Assembly (NCBI RefSeq): GCF_002117125.1
Contig: NZ_CP019344.1
Location: 2,694,501 to 2,758,500, forward strand
Length of the DNA stretch: 64,000 bases
Source of the DNA: Nonlabens spongiae
GTDB taxonomy: Bacteria; Bacteroidota; Bacteroidia; Flavobacteriales; Flavobacteriaceae
Direction of reading: 5' to 3'
Position 1 is the first letter of the stretch, and the number at the start of each line of letters is the position of its first letter. The notes beneath the pieces were generated by a model that was not told the DNA's origin, ran no database searches, and worked only from the letters and a program-made list of their open reading frames with translations. A program made the position numbers and the translations under genes. Below are positions 1-8,626 of this stretch, one piece after another.

Positions 1-1019
1 GTGTGATCGTGAACGTGATTGTGGGATTTATCATCTATATCGCATTAGTTTTCAATAATGGAACGCCCGTCGCCTATGCAACTGATTATGAAAATGGTTT
101 TGGCTTTCCAAAAGTTTTAGAAGAAGTAGGTTTTCAACAAGGAGATCAGCCGCTTTTAGTCAATGACGACACGCTTACTGTTGCGAGTATGCTCAACCAC
201 CGACTCATATTTAGAGATGTGAAAGAAGTAACCGTGATCAGAAATGGCGAGCCAGTGGTCATTTCCATTCCTGACGATATAGGCAGCAGGTTGTTTGAAG
301 CGGGAGTGGGAACTTCATTGTCACCTCGTCTTCCTTTTGTCATTGACGAGGTCGAAGAAGGTAGTTATGCTCAAGAGTTGGGCATGGAACCAGGTTCTAC
401 TATTAAAAGTATAGCAGGTTATCCGGTAAACTATCAGTCAGATGTTCACTATGCACTTAACGATGTCGTTGAAGACGATGAAGATTTTGAGGTTGTTTTA
501 GAAAAAGAGGGTTCAACAAAAACGGTTACAGCTACAAAGAATGAAACTTTTAGAAAGGAAAAGTTTGGTATTGTGATGAAATACACTGATGAGGTTATTG
601 ATGATTTAGAACTTTCTAGACGAGAATATTCATTTGCAGAAAGTGTCACAGCTGGTATTTCCAGAGGTTACTGGACTATGCACGATTATGTAGTCCAGTT
701 TAAATACGTTTTTACTAAAAAAGGAGCAAGCCAGCTGGGTGGTTTTGGAACGATTGCAAAGTTGTATCCTGATACTTTTGATTGGACGGCATTTTGGGCG
801 ACTACTGCATTCATTTCATTTATCCTAGCAATTATGAATATCCTTCCCATTCCGGCGCTTGACGGTGGCCATGTGATATTCTTGCTCTACGAAATTATCA
901 CAGGTAGAAAACCGGGAGATAAATTCCTCGAGCGTGCTCAGATCGTGGGGATTGTCATACTTCTGGCGCTCATGCTCTACGCGAACGGTAACGACTTATT
1001 CAAGGCGTTGTTTGATTGA
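1..1019 (+). CDS. rseP: RseP-type site-2 metalloprotease, 3' part (5' end outside window)
   Basis: This is the C-terminal part of a membrane-embedded zinc metalloprotease of the RseP/RasP family, which cleaves membrane-bound anti-sigma factors and signal-peptide remnants within the bilayer. The reading frame is open to the first base, so the N-terminal HExxH helix lies upstream of the window. Visible in order are one transmembrane segment at the start, two PDZ-like regions (the second around residues 110-180, with a GSTIKSIAG core), then the family motif NILPIPALDGGH near residue 280 supplying the third zinc ligand (the D of LDGG), and a final transmembrane helix. The stop is TGA at 1017-1019. 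The family assignment is secure from the NxxPxPxLDGG motif. The substrate is unknown. The ECF sigma and anti-sigma pair at 5.9-7.3 kb is a possible but unproven client. Confidence 0.93.
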   Translation, partial: VIVNVIVGFIIYIALVFNNGTPVAYATDYENGFGFPKVLEEVGFQQGDQPLLVNDDTLTVASMLNHRLIFRDVKEVTVIRNGEPVVISIPDDIGSRLFEAGVGTSLSPRLPFVIDEVEEGSYAQELGMEPGSTIKSIAGYPVNYQSDVHYALNDVVEDDEDFEVVLEKEGSTKTVTATKNETFRKEKFGIVMKYTDEVIDDLELSRREYSFAESVTAGISRGYWTMHDYVVQFKYVFTKKGASQLGGFGTIAKLYPDTFDWTAFWATTAFISFILAIMNILPIPALDGGHVIFLLYEIITGRKPGDKFLERAQIVGIVILLALMLYANGNDLFKALFD

Positions 1020-1080
1020 TAGGTATTGTATTAATCCTATTAAAGAACTTGATTTTTTACCCATCGGTAAGAACTAAGAC

Positions 1081-1088
1081 TATCTTTG
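1081..1088 (+). promoter_or_regulatory. -7 box TATCTTTG upstream of the TspO-like gene
   Basis: The sequence matches the Bacteroidota -7 consensus TAnnTTTG exactly and ends 7 bases before the ATG at 1096. This predicts a transcript with almost no leader. No convincing -33 TTTG is present at the usual 19-21 base spacing. Confidence 0.5.
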
Positions 1089-1095
1089 CATTTAT

Positions 1096-1929
1096 ATGAA
1101 GCGTAAACTATTCTCTATACAAAACTTATTGTCCGTCATTATTTTAATTGCGTGGAATGGTTATGCTAATACTGGTAATTTCAATGGTAAAACTGTAGGT
1201 GATCTAAGCGCAGAGTATAACAATCTGTTTACTCCTGCGAGTTATGCGTTTTCCATTTGGGGTTTGATATTTTTGATGCTTTTGGTGTTCGGGATTTATG
1301 GAGTTTATTCCGCTTTCGCGAAAGCGAGTACCGCAGTACCCAACAAGACAGATTCAGATTACCGTACGGACTTTGTGACCACAACAGCTCCATGGTTCTT
1401 GATGGCCAATATTTTTTGCAGCCTATGGGTTGGACTCTGGCTGGAGGAAATGATAGGGCTTTCGGTGGTGTGTATGTTAGGGATTTTGATCTGTCTGATT
1501 GCTTGTATTATTAAATTGGACATGGAAATCTGGGATGCGCCATTCCCGATTATTGCTTTTGTCTGGTGGCCTGTTTGTTTGTATTCCGGTTGGATAAGCG
1601 TTGCGATAATTGCTAATGTGAGTGCCTGGCTCAACCATGTTCTAGACCTCTCGCAGTCTGTCGAGATAGGGGTTACTGTAATCATGATCTTAATCGCCTC
1701 TATCATAAACTTAGCGATGGTGTTATTTTATAATATGCGGGAGTTTACTATGGTGGGAGTCTGGGCTCTGGTTGCAATTTTTATAAGGCACCATGGAACG
1801 CTGGACTCGATTGCATATGTTGCACTTACTAAGGCTATCATGCTAACTCTGGCAGTCACATGGCATGGGTATAAGAATTTCAAAACAAATCCTTTGTTGA
1901 AATTTCAACAGTGGAGGATGGATAAGTAG
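1096..1929 (+). CDS. TspO/MBR-like tryptophan-rich membrane protein
   Basis: This 277-residue protein is predicted to be an integral membrane protein with about seven hydrophobic segments. The stretch FTPASYAFSIWGLIFL near residues 44-60 resembles the P-x-x-x-F-x-I-W-x-x-I/L-Y signature of TspO/MBR (tryptophan-rich sensory protein) relatives. Flavobacterial homologues of this length are usually annotated that way. Classical TspO is about 160 residues with five helices, so this is a longer relative and ligand binding cannot be assumed. Residues near 73-77 (AFAKA) are encoded by a copy of the 16-bp palindromic repeat, placed in the loop after helix 2. It stands alone between rseP and a convergent glycosyltransferase gene and has its own -7 box. 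Function unknown. Confidence 0.7.
   Translation: MKRKLFSIQNLLSVIILIAWNGYANTGNFNGKTVGDLSAEYNNLFTPASYAFSIWGLIFLMLLVFGIYGVYSAFAKASTAVPNKTDSDYRTDFVTTTAPWFLMANIFCSLWVGLWLEEMIGLSVVCMLGILICLIACIIKLDMEIWDAPFPIIAFVWWPVCLYSGWISVAIIANVSAWLNHVLDLSQSVEIGVTVIMILIASIINLAMVLFYNMREFTMVGVWALVAIFIRHHGTLDSIAYVALTKAIMLTLAVTWHGYKNFKTNPLLKFQQWRMDK
1311..1326. repeat. 16-bp palindrome CGCTTTCGCGAAAGCG (copy 1)
   Basis: Perfect copy inside the TspO-like gene, read as AFAKA in the loop after the second hydrophobic segment. Confidence 0.9.
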
Positions 1930-1942
1930 ATCATAGATTATA

Positions 1943-2668
1943 TCAATCCATTTTAAGTAAGCCGTACTTGATGAGACAATAAGCAGTTCTAACGGCATCT
2001 TTCCAGCCAATTTTCTTACCGTCTCTATAATTTCTATAGTGGTAAGATATCGCAACCTCTTCAATATTTAGGTCAGAGAGGCGAGCCAATTTAGAGGTAA
2101 CCTCTGGTTCAAATCCAAAACGTTTTTCTCTCAACTTCATGCTTTTAAGTACATCTAATTTGATGAGTTTATAACAAGTTTCCATATCAGTCAGCTGCTG
2201 GCGATTTATGGTGTTTGATAGATATGTCAGCAATTGATTCCCCAGATAATGCCAGTATCGATTTCTTCTTGAGGAATCCTGATCTTTAAAACGAGAACCG
2301 TAAACGGCAGCCGATTGAGATTCCTGCATCTTTTGCAGTAGTAGGTTGAAATCTTTTGGATTGTACTCTAGATCAGCATCTTGAACGATGATTGCATCTC
2401 CAGTTGCTAATTTTATGCCTTCCCTGATGCAGGCTCCTTTTCCTGTGTTTTTTGGCAGTCTTTTGTTGATCACCGCTACATCTTGAACAGAGTCTTTAAA
2501 ATTCAAGATGATCTTTTGAGAAGTGTCCCATGAGGCGTCGTCTACTATGATGATTTCTTTGTGGATGTTATCAATCAGATCTACATTCAAAACAGCGTTT
2601 AACAAAGTGGAGAGTGTGCACTCCTCATTGTAAACAGGTATGATGATGGACAGTCTACGGAGCTTCAT
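1943..2668 (-). CDS. Family 2 glycosyltransferase, polyprenyl-phosphate sugar synthase type
   Basis: This 241-residue GT-A-fold enzyme probably transfers a sugar from a nucleotide donor to polyprenyl phosphate, like dolichyl-phosphate mannose synthase (DPM1). The N-terminus SIIIPVYNEE is the typical GT2 start. It is followed by IIIVDDASWD near residues 39-48 (nucleotide binding) and QDADLEYNP near residue 96 (the DxD metal motif). There is no C-terminal membrane anchor, as in short DPM1-type enzymes. Its start overlaps the end of the upstream membrane glycosyltransferase gene by 14 bases, so the two are translationally coupled. The likely arrangement is that this enzyme makes the lipid-linked sugar that the membrane partner then uses. 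Sugar identity cannot be read from the sequence. Confidence 0.85.
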   Translation of the reverse strand: MKLRRLSIIIPVYNEECTLSTLLNAVLNVDLIDNIHKEIIIVDDASWDTSQKIILNFKDSVQDVAVINKRLPKNTGKGACIREGIKLATGDAIIVQDADLEYNPKDFNLLLQKMQESQSAAVYGSRFKDQDSSRRNRYWHYLGNQLLTYLSNTINRQQLTDMETCYKLIKLDVLKSMKLREKRFGFEPEVTSKLARLSDLNIEEVAISYHYRNYRDGKKIGWKDAVRTAYCLIKYGLLKMD

Positions 2669-4505
2669 CTACGATTTTGAGTTTTTGATTCTTTTCGTAA
2701 AAAGCTCGTTCGATCACTTTTCCGTCTTGATCTTTTTTGACAGCAATTCCATTCAAACTTCCTTCAGTCCATGTTCCAGTTAGAGATTCTCCATTCTCAA
2801 AAATCACTGTCCCATTGCCGTGTCTCAAATTGTTTTTCCAATAGCCCTCAAATCTTTGACCATCTTGCCAAACATAGATTCCGTAACCTTCCCTTTTGTC
2901 GTTATTCCAATCACCTGTATATCCTAACTCAGGTCTGAACTCAAATAAATATGTGTCTGGACTTTCTAATTTATAGGTCTCCAAAAATTTTTCAGGATAT
3001 CGATCTATTAACAGTTTCAAATATCTAGTCGTACTACTGAAGCCTAATTTTTCTAATACTACATAATCTACTTGATGATCGATTAGATATTGAAGGTGCA
3101 GATCCTGATCTGCGATTTTATTGATCTTCATTACTTTTTTACCTGAGTGTAAATGGAAAATCCGCTCCTTATTGGTGTAGATTAGATCATCAGCCTTGAG
3201 GTTTGTTTTAGTCCATTCGGCGACGTTATAAAAATTGAGATAATTTGCTGGGATTTTACGTAGTGAGGTTTCATTGAAATAGGTTATGCTGCCAAAACCG
3301 TAGACACAAATCCAGCAAATAAGGACTACGGCTCCGGCTGCTGAGGTTTTTAAGCTTTTAGAAGATATGAGTAGTCTCGTAAAAAACTGGACAGATTGAA
3401 AAATGCCAAGTACTAGAAATAGAAGTAAAACTGGTATTAGCGGCATAATAAATCGAGTCCCGTACCATACGATGGGCCAAACCAACAAAATAGAAAAGTA
3501 AGCAATGGCATAAAAAACAAGTACGGGAAACAATTTGTAAACTCTAATTGCGCCTACTATCATTATTACTGCGAGTGTAATTCCTATCAAGTAATCCGCA
3601 ACATCATATTGTAAATCTGTATAAAATACTTCTTCAGTTTTTAATAGGGCAGCTGGCAACTCTGTTAGAATGTATCGTTCCAGATTTATTAAAATTCGCT
3701 CAGTCAGATCTGTAAATTTCACATTTCCCAGTTCCGGCTGATAAGGGTTTTTCAGTAATAGTTGACTCGTGTAGCTATTATCGCTCAGTTGCTTATTTCT
3801 GATCCACCAGGGTGTATACAATAAAATGACTCCTAGAGTATAAAATCCCGCCTGCTTGAATTGTTTCCTAATTAACAAAAGCGCTAAAATTCCTGCCACT
3901 AAACTGATGCCAATGCTTCTAGTGTAAATGCAAATTGCACTGATAGCTGATAAAATCAAGATCCTTAGCAGGCAGTTTTTGTTTTGATGCAGTTCTAAAT
4001 TTCTAAACTGCCATAAAACAATGAAGCTGCAAAAAACGTAGAGCAACTCACTCATTACCAAGCTTCCATAAACTAGCATGTGTAGATTAACGGCGATCAA
4101 TATGGAAACGAGAACTGCCTTGGTTCTGCTTTTTAATACTTTGGCAAATAATATGAAGCATAGAAAAACACTTCCTAAAAGAAGCAAGCCGTTAGCAATT
4201 TTATAATGATCCAGCTGGTCAAAACTGAGAACATTCAGAGCGGCAATAAAAATAGGATAGCCTGGTGGGTAATGCTTGTGCGCTGCGCTCATTGGCTCGT
4301 GTACATCTACATAACCTGACCCTTCGGCTAGAGCATTTCCCAATATGATGTAGTGCGCATTATCGCCTATCGGGCTCAGTTTAGAATTGTAAGATGTAAG
4401 GTAAAACACCGTGAAAATGGCTCCTAATAGAAACAAATAAGAAACTATGGTCGGTCTGTTTTTTTGAAGCCTGCTCAGCATACTGCAATATAAAACTTTC
4501 GACAA
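2655..4505 (-). CDS. GT39/GT83-like membrane glycosyltransferase with C-terminal MORN repeats
   Basis: This 616-residue protein is related to the PMT/ArnT superfamily that moves sugars from polyprenyl phosphate to periplasmic acceptors. A first transmembrane helix is followed by a loop with SPIGDNAHYIILGNAL, holding the conserved acidic residue of this superfamily. About ten further hydrophobic segments follow, then a soluble periplasmic-type region from about residue 400. Residues about 529-595 form three MORN-type repeats with YTGDW, FEGYW and LTGTW cores, an unusual tail for this family. A second start at MLSRLQ (residue 9, 4481) fits a signal-anchor start better; the longer form is kept here. 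The overlapping downstream GT2 gene probably supplies its lipid donor. The family is clear; the acceptor is unknown. Confidence 0.8.
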   Translation of the reverse strand: MSKVLYCSMLSRLQKNRPTIVSYLFLLGAIFTVFYLTSYNSKLSPIGDNAHYIILGNALAEGSGYVDVHEPMSAAHKHYPPGYPIFIAALNVLSFDQLDHYKIANGLLLLGSVFLCFILFAKVLKSRTKAVLVSILIAVNLHMLVYGSLVMSELLYVFCSFIVLWQFRNLELHQNKNCLLRILILSAISAICIYTRSIGISLVAGILALLLIRKQFKQAGFYTLGVILLYTPWWIRNKQLSDNSYTSQLLLKNPYQPELGNVKFTDLTERILINLERYILTELPAALLKTEEVFYTDLQYDVADYLIGITLAVIMIVGAIRVYKLFPVLVFYAIAYFSILLVWPIVWYGTRFIMPLIPVLLLFLVLGIFQSVQFFTRLLISSKSLKTSAAGAVVLICWICVYGFGSITYFNETSLRKIPANYLNFYNVAEWTKTNLKADDLIYTNKERIFHLHSGKKVMKINKIADQDLHLQYLIDHQVDYVVLEKLGFSSTTRYLKLLIDRYPEKFLETYKLESPDTYLFEFRPELGYTGDWNNDKREGYGIYVWQDGQRFEGYWKNNLRHGNGTVIFENGESLTGTWTEGSLNGIAVKKDQDGKVIERAFYEKNQKLKIVDEAP

Positions 4506-4568
4506 AGGGTAACCTAGGTTGATTGCGAGTGAAATTTAAGCTGAGAAACGTGGTGGGTTTTATGAGTT

Positions 4569-4584
4569 CGCTTTCGCGAAAGCG
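4569..4584. repeat. 16-bp palindrome (copy 2)
   Basis: Perfect copy in the divergent intergenic region between the membrane glycosyltransferase gene and era, 76 bases upstream of the era -7 box. Confidence 0.9.
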
Positions 4585-4659
4585 ATACAATTTTCCACTG
4601 CGATCAGCCATAACAATTTCAGAAGGTCAAATACGAGACTCTAATTGTAACCCATCCAC

Positions 4660-4667
4660 TACCTTTG
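4660..4667 (+). promoter_or_regulatory. -7 box TACCTTTG immediately upstream of era
   Basis: Exact TAnnTTTG match ending four bases before the era ATG at 4672. A start site a few bases downstream would coincide with the start codon, so era is probably transcribed as a leaderless mRNA from this promoter. Confidence 0.5.
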
Positions 4668-4671
4668 TACT

Positions 4672-5562
4672 ATGGCACATAAAGCAGGTTTTGTAAACAT
4701 CGTAGGAAATCCTAATGTGGGTAAAAGTACCCTCATGAATGCGCTGGTGGGAGAGCGATTATCCATTATCACCTCAAAAGCACAAACGACACGGCACCGC
4801 ATACTGGGAATCATCAATGGTGAGGATTTTCAAATGGTGGTGAGTGATACACCCGGAATTATCAAGCCTGCGTACAAACTTCAGGAAAGTATGATGGAGT
4901 TTGTAAAAAATGCCTTTGAAGATGCAGATTGTATACTTTACATGGTGGAACTGGGCGAGAAGGCGCTTAAAAATGAAGCTTTTGAAAAACGCCTAACCTA
5001 TGCTGAGGTACCGGTCTTCGTTCTCATTAATAAAATAGATAAAGGCGACGAGCAGCAACTTGCCGAGGCTATGGAGCACTGGAAAACCCGCTTGCCACAC
5101 GCAGAGATTTTTGCGATATCGGCTTTGGAGAATTTTGGTGTTCCACAATTGCTTTCAAGAATCGTAGACATATTACCAGAATCACCCGCATTCTACCCCA
5201 AAGATGCTTTAACTGATAAGCCCGAGCGCTTTTTTGTCAACGAGAGCATACGCGAGAAAATTCTTATGCACTACAAAAAGGAAATTCCCTATGCCGTCGA
5301 GATCGAGACTGAGGAATTTTTTGAGGATGAAGACATCATACGCATACGCAGCATCATCATGGTCGAGCGCGAGACCCAGAAGGGAATCATTATAGGTCAC
5401 AAAGGGAGTGCAATCAAACGTGTGGGAACTGAGGCCCGTAAAGATTTACAAAAGTTTTTTGGCAAGCAGGTTCATATCGAGCTGTATGTGAAAGTCAACA
5501 AGAACTGGCGTAGCAACGAGCGTCAGTTGAAACGTTTCGGATACAAAGGGGATAATAAGTAA
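4672..5562 (+). CDS. era: GTPase Era
   Basis: Era is an essential GTPase that binds 16S rRNA near its 3' end and helps mature the small ribosomal subunit. At 296 residues it has the usual length. The G domain shows GNPNVGKST (G1, residues 12-20), TTRH in switch I, DTPG (G3, near residue 63) and NKID (G4, near residue 124). The C-terminal KH domain contains IIIGHKGSAIKRVG near residues 242-255, the RNA-binding GxxG loop. It is divergent from the glycosyltransferase operon and preceded by its own -7 box. Nothing unusual is seen within the protein. Confidence 0.97.
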   Translation: MAHKAGFVNIVGNPNVGKSTLMNALVGERLSIITSKAQTTRHRILGIINGEDFQMVVSDTPGIIKPAYKLQESMMEFVKNAFEDADCILYMVELGEKALKNEAFEKRLTYAEVPVFVLINKIDKGDEQQLAEAMEHWKTRLPHAEIFAISALENFGVPQLLSRIVDILPESPAFYPKDALTDKPERFFVNESIREKILMHYKKEIPYAVEIETEEFFEDEDIIRIRSIIMVERETQKGIIIGHKGSAIKRVGTEARKDLQKFFGKQVHIELYVKVNKNWRSNERQLKRFGYKGDNK

Positions 5563-5661
5563 TCCATAATCTTATTGATCTGTTCATTCAAGCCAGACTT
5601 TTATTAGACTTTGGTGCATGAATAGTTGTTTGCTTTCATCCTTGGTTGGGCTTCGACACCC

Positions 5662-5692
5662 TTCGACTCCGTAGTCATTGAGCCCAGTCGAA
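5662..5692. repeat. Inverted repeat TTCGACT/AGTCGAA
   Basis: Seven-base arms separated by 17 bases in the era-sigma intergenic region. The wording resembles interspersed elements often seen in Bacteroidota intergenic DNA. Confidence 0.5.
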
Positions 5693-5740
5693 ATGCTCAG
5701 GGAACAAACTCGGTATGATACTCAGCATGAACTTCAATCT

Positions 5741-5756
5741 CGCTTTCGCGAAAGCG
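5741..5756. repeat. 16-bp palindrome (copy 3)
   Basis: Perfect copy, flanked as CTCGC...GCGAGAC, in the era-sigma intergenic region. Confidence 0.9.
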
Positions 5757-5940
5757 AGACTACAAAATCAAAAACTTGTCTTAGCTTCTAATTAAATTCC
5801 CCTCTAGAGGGAGGGCAAGGAAGGGTGTTCGATCCAGTGATCAAGTTTTGAGTTCTCAACTTTTACTTCCCAAAAAAATAAACCTCTCAGACAACCATTT
5901 CAAAAACGTCTCGTCTATTTAAATAGAAAGCACGTAACTT

Positions 5941-6510
5941 GTGAAGGTGATTCAACTTTTTACTAACCAAAAGAAGCTTATTCAAAAAGCTGCAGAAGGC
6001 GACCGCAAGGCGCAGAAGCATCTTTATGAAAAGCACGCTCCCAAGATGCTAAGCGTGTGCCGCCAGTACGTGGCACCCGTCGAGCTGGCAGAGGAGATGA
6101 TGCTCAATGGTTTCTTGAAGGCATTCACAAAGTTGGAGTCCTTTTCTCACGAGGGAAATTTTGAGGGCTGGTTGCGACGCATCATGGTGCGCGTTTGCAT
6201 AGATCAATTGCGTAAAAATGATCCGTTCAAGTTTACAGACGAGATCGATGAACAGCGGGTAGGAGATTTTGAAGAGCTGGAAACAGGTGATGAAGAAATT
6301 CCTATGGATGTGTTGCAGCAATGCATCGACAACTTGCCAGAAGGATATAAGAGCATTTTTGTTATGTATGCTATTGACGGGCTCAAACACCGCGAGATTG
6401 CAAAGATGCTTTCCATAAGTGAGAATACCAGTAAGACGCAGTTTAGAAAAGCAAGACTGGTGCTACAACAAGAAATTAAAGAAATACAAAGAAAACGCTA
6501 TGAAGCTTGA
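5941..6510 (+). CDS. ECF-type RNA polymerase sigma factor
   Basis: This 189-residue protein is a group 4 (ECF) sigma-70 family factor that redirects RNA polymerase to a small regulon. Region 2 spans about residues 25-95 (LYEKHAPKMLSVCRQYV, then NFEGWLRRIMVRVCIDQLRK). Region 4 spans about residues 125-180 with the helix-turn-helix YAIDGLKHREIAKMLSIS. The start is GTG at 5941. The downstream gene begins inside the last codons of this one (ATG at 6500, 11-base overlap). That is the standard arrangement for a sigma factor and its membrane partner. Its regulon probably includes this operon. Confidence 0.92.
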   Translation: MKVIQLFTNQKKLIQKAAEGDRKAQKHLYEKHAPKMLSVCRQYVAPVELAEEMMLNGFLKAFTKLESFSHEGNFEGWLRRIMVRVCIDQLRKNDPFKFTDEIDEQRVGDFEELETGDEEIPMDVLQQCIDNLPEGYKSIFVMYAIDGLKHREIAKMLSISENTSKTQFRKARLVLQQEIKEIQRKRYEA

Positions 6511-7288
6511 TGAGATAAAGAGAGGTTTTGGGGAGCGCGAGATTCAGCCCAGTGCGGGATCGTGGAACAAGCTGTCGGCAAAGCTGGATAGAGAGGAAAA
6601 GAAAAGCCGTAAATCCTATCTCTACTGGATAGGTGCGGTGGCAGCGGCGATCGTGATGGCACTTATGGTTTATCCAGTACTAACAGATTCTTTTTCTACA
6701 GACCCCTTGCCTAGTGAACAAATGGTTGATGTTGATCAAGATACAATAATGGATCGTGAAAACGATCGAGCGCTTGCTGACGACAACAATCAGGATAGTG
6801 AGTTTTCCGTTGAAGAGCAAACAGAAAAAGCTGGAGCAGTCGATGAAAAAGAAGGATCGACAGGGTTTGCAAATGCACCTGCAGCCTCAAGTGTGGCGCA
6901 GGTGACTGCTCCGGTGACAACTGAGGAGAAGTCTGCTGTCCATCTTTTAAAGAATAAGAGAAAAAAAGCTCAAAATACTCCAGCTAGTCAAATCAAAAAA
7001 CTGAAAATTGAAGCCATTGCTGGAGTTGAAATACCACAACAAAAGCCAGAAAACGCAAACATGATTACCGCCCAGCAAGAAGCTGGAGAACTACTCAATA
7101 GTTTACTGGGTGAATCAAAAGCTGAAACAATAGAGGTTGCCACGCACTCCATCAAGCCAGAGCAGTTGCTGCGTGAAACGGAATGGGATTTAGAAGCAGA
7201 ACGGCGGGATCGTTTGAACCGCGGTATTAACCAAGGATTGGGAATGCTTAAAAATGAAGCCTTTGCACTTATAGGGGTAGATCAATAA
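6500..7288 (+). CDS. Probable anti-sigma factor, single-pass membrane protein
   Basis: This 262-residue protein starts MKLDEIKRGFGEREIQPSAG at an ATG overlapping the sigma gene by 11 bases. A longer reading frame extends back to 6419 but would lie mostly inside the sigma gene. The layout is a cytoplasmic N-terminal segment with the PSAGSWNKL motif seen in flavobacterial anti-sigma-like proteins, one transmembrane helix near residues 42-62, and a low-complexity acidic periplasmic region. I see no zinc-binding anti-sigma HxxxCxxC motif. The anti-sigma role is inferred from gene order and topology rather than a recognised catalytic or binding motif. Confidence 0.65.
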   Translation: MKLDEIKRGFGEREIQPSAGSWNKLSAKLDREEKKSRKSYLYWIGAVAAAIVMALMVYPVLTDSFSTDPLPSEQMVDVDQDTIMDRENDRALADDNNQDSEFSVEEQTEKAGAVDEKEGSTGFANAPAASSVAQVTAPVTTEEKSAVHLLKNKRKKAQNTPASQIKKLKIEAIAGVEIPQQKPENANMITAQQEAGELLNSLLGESKAETIEVATHSIKPEQLLRETEWDLEAERRDRLNRGINQGLGMLKNEAFALIGVDQ

Positions 7289-7364
7289 TATAAATATTCT
7301 AATCAACAGTAAAACAGTCGTTTATGTAAGCGTACAGCCACAACTGTATCAAAAAAGGAAAATC

Positions 7365-8519
7365 ATGAGAAAAAAAATACTATTTACAAGCTTTATGATC
7401 CTGATGATGGGGCAAGGTTTGATTCACGCACAGGAGCCTGCCAAAAAAGGTAGCATGGAAGGTAATCTATACGTAGTAAGGGATACTCTAGAAGACGGCT
7501 CTGTTTCAGCATTTTTCTACAATTCAGAAAAAGATTATCTCAAATCGAAGAAACAGCGAGAACAAGAAATTGAGAAGCTTCGTGAAAAAAAGAAAGCCTA
7601 CGAGGCTGAACAACGCAATCAACTGGCAGAAGATATCAAGCGCATCAATGATCGTGTGGATCAATACGAAAACTATACGAAAGAAATGGCTGGAGATGAC
7701 AAAATGAAAACGGCTGAAATGTATGCAGAGCGCATCCAGAAACACAATGTCATGATTGATTCTCAAATAGAGTTTTATCAAGTGGCAAAAAAAATAGATC
7801 CAGTTGAGAACAGCACTTTTGGAATCGTTCAGAACTCAAATGGTGGTATGGAGTTCAAGATTGGCGAGAATTGGAGAGACCGTAGAAAAGAGGTGGGAAC
7901 ACATTCATTCCTAGCAATGGGCTTTGGTTATAATTTTATAAACGGTGACCAACTGGATATCAATGATTTCAGTTATTCAAATAACAATTACTTCTCTATA
8001 GGAATTTTATGGCAAACGCCACTCACTGAGAATCAGAAGCTCAGAGTTAATTATGGAGTGCAATACCAGACCCACGGCACGGAGCTAAATGGCGGGCGCA
8101 TTTTCTCGCCAAACACAGACGACACCCAAATCATAGATCTAGGCTTCCAACCAGAAAAAGCCAAATTCAGACAAGATCAGTTTGTGTTTCCCGTGCAGTT
8201 GGAGTTTGGCGGTACAGAAAAGAAAGAATATGAAGATGGTCGGATACGCTATGAACAATGGGATAAATGGAAGTTTGGAATAGGAGGTTTTGCCGGTTTC
8301 AATACCAGTTCTAGGCTTAAACGTAAGTATGAAGAAAATGGTAGGGAGATCAAAACAACTATTGCAAATGCTTTTGAAAACGAAACCTTCATCTACGGTA
8401 TAGACGCCTACGTGGGACATGATCAAATAGTAGCATTTGCACGCATGAATCTCAATGATATTTTTAAAGAAGGCTCAGTGGATGGTCAGTATATCGCATT
8501 TGGATTAAGATTACAGTAA
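7365..8519 (+). CDS. Outer-membrane beta-barrel-like protein with N-terminal coiled coil
   Basis: This 384-residue exported protein has signal peptide MRKKILFTSFMILMMGQGLIHA cut before QEP. A charged, Lys/Glu-rich stretch at about residues 50-130 is predicted to form a coiled coil. From about residue 170 the sequence has alternating aromatic and polar residues typical of a beta barrel (AMGFGYNFINGDQL, FSIGILWQTPL). It ends in an aromatic-rich strand YIAFGLRLQ. The last 200 residues resemble those of the next gene (for example LEFGGTEKKEYEDG against LEFGKREVQEYDDG), so the two are tandem paralogues. It follows the sigma/anti-sigma pair closely and could be in its regulon. Function unknown. Confidence 0.6.
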   Translation: MRKKILFTSFMILMMGQGLIHAQEPAKKGSMEGNLYVVRDTLEDGSVSAFFYNSEKDYLKSKKQREQEIEKLREKKKAYEAEQRNQLAEDIKRINDRVDQYENYTKEMAGDDKMKTAEMYAERIQKHNVMIDSQIEFYQVAKKIDPVENSTFGIVQNSNGGMEFKIGENWRDRRKEVGTHSFLAMGFGYNFINGDQLDINDFSYSNNNYFSIGILWQTPLTENQKLRVNYGVQYQTHGTELNGGRIFSPNTDDTQIIDLGFQPEKAKFRQDQFVFPVQLEFGGTEKKEYEDGRIRYEQWDKWKFGIGGFAGFNTSSRLKRKYEENGREIKTTIANAFENETFIYGIDAYVGHDQIVAFARMNLNDIFKEGSVDGQYIAFGLRLQ

Positions 8520-8548
8520 GAATTAAATTTAGTTCAGTTTGAATTAGC

Positions 8549-8586
8549 CAGTGATTACGCCCTTGCCATGGGGCGTAGTCGCACTG
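8549..8586. repeat. Intercistronic inverted repeat
   Basis: A two-part hairpin with an outer arm CAGTG/CACTG and an inner arm TACGCCC/GGGCGTA lies between the two paralogous barrel genes. No T run follows, so it does not look like an intrinsic terminator. It may stabilise or separate the two mRNAs. Confidence 0.5.
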
Positions 8587-8626
8587 ATAAAAGTTTACAA
8601 AGTTTCAATTACTAAAAACAACTATT

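Larger units (their letters stand above)
5563..5940. other. Gene-free region between era and the sigma-factor gene
   Basis: This 378-base stretch holds no credible ORF. It contains an inverted repeat at 5662-5692 (TTCGACT ... AGTCGAA) within sequence resembling the interspersed CTTCGAC-type elements common in Bacteroidota. It also holds a copy of the 16-bp palindrome at 5741-5756 and a 12-bp palindrome CCCTCTAGAGGG at 5800-5811 followed by purine-rich sequence. It reads as a pile-up of short interspersed repeats. Confidence 0.6.
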
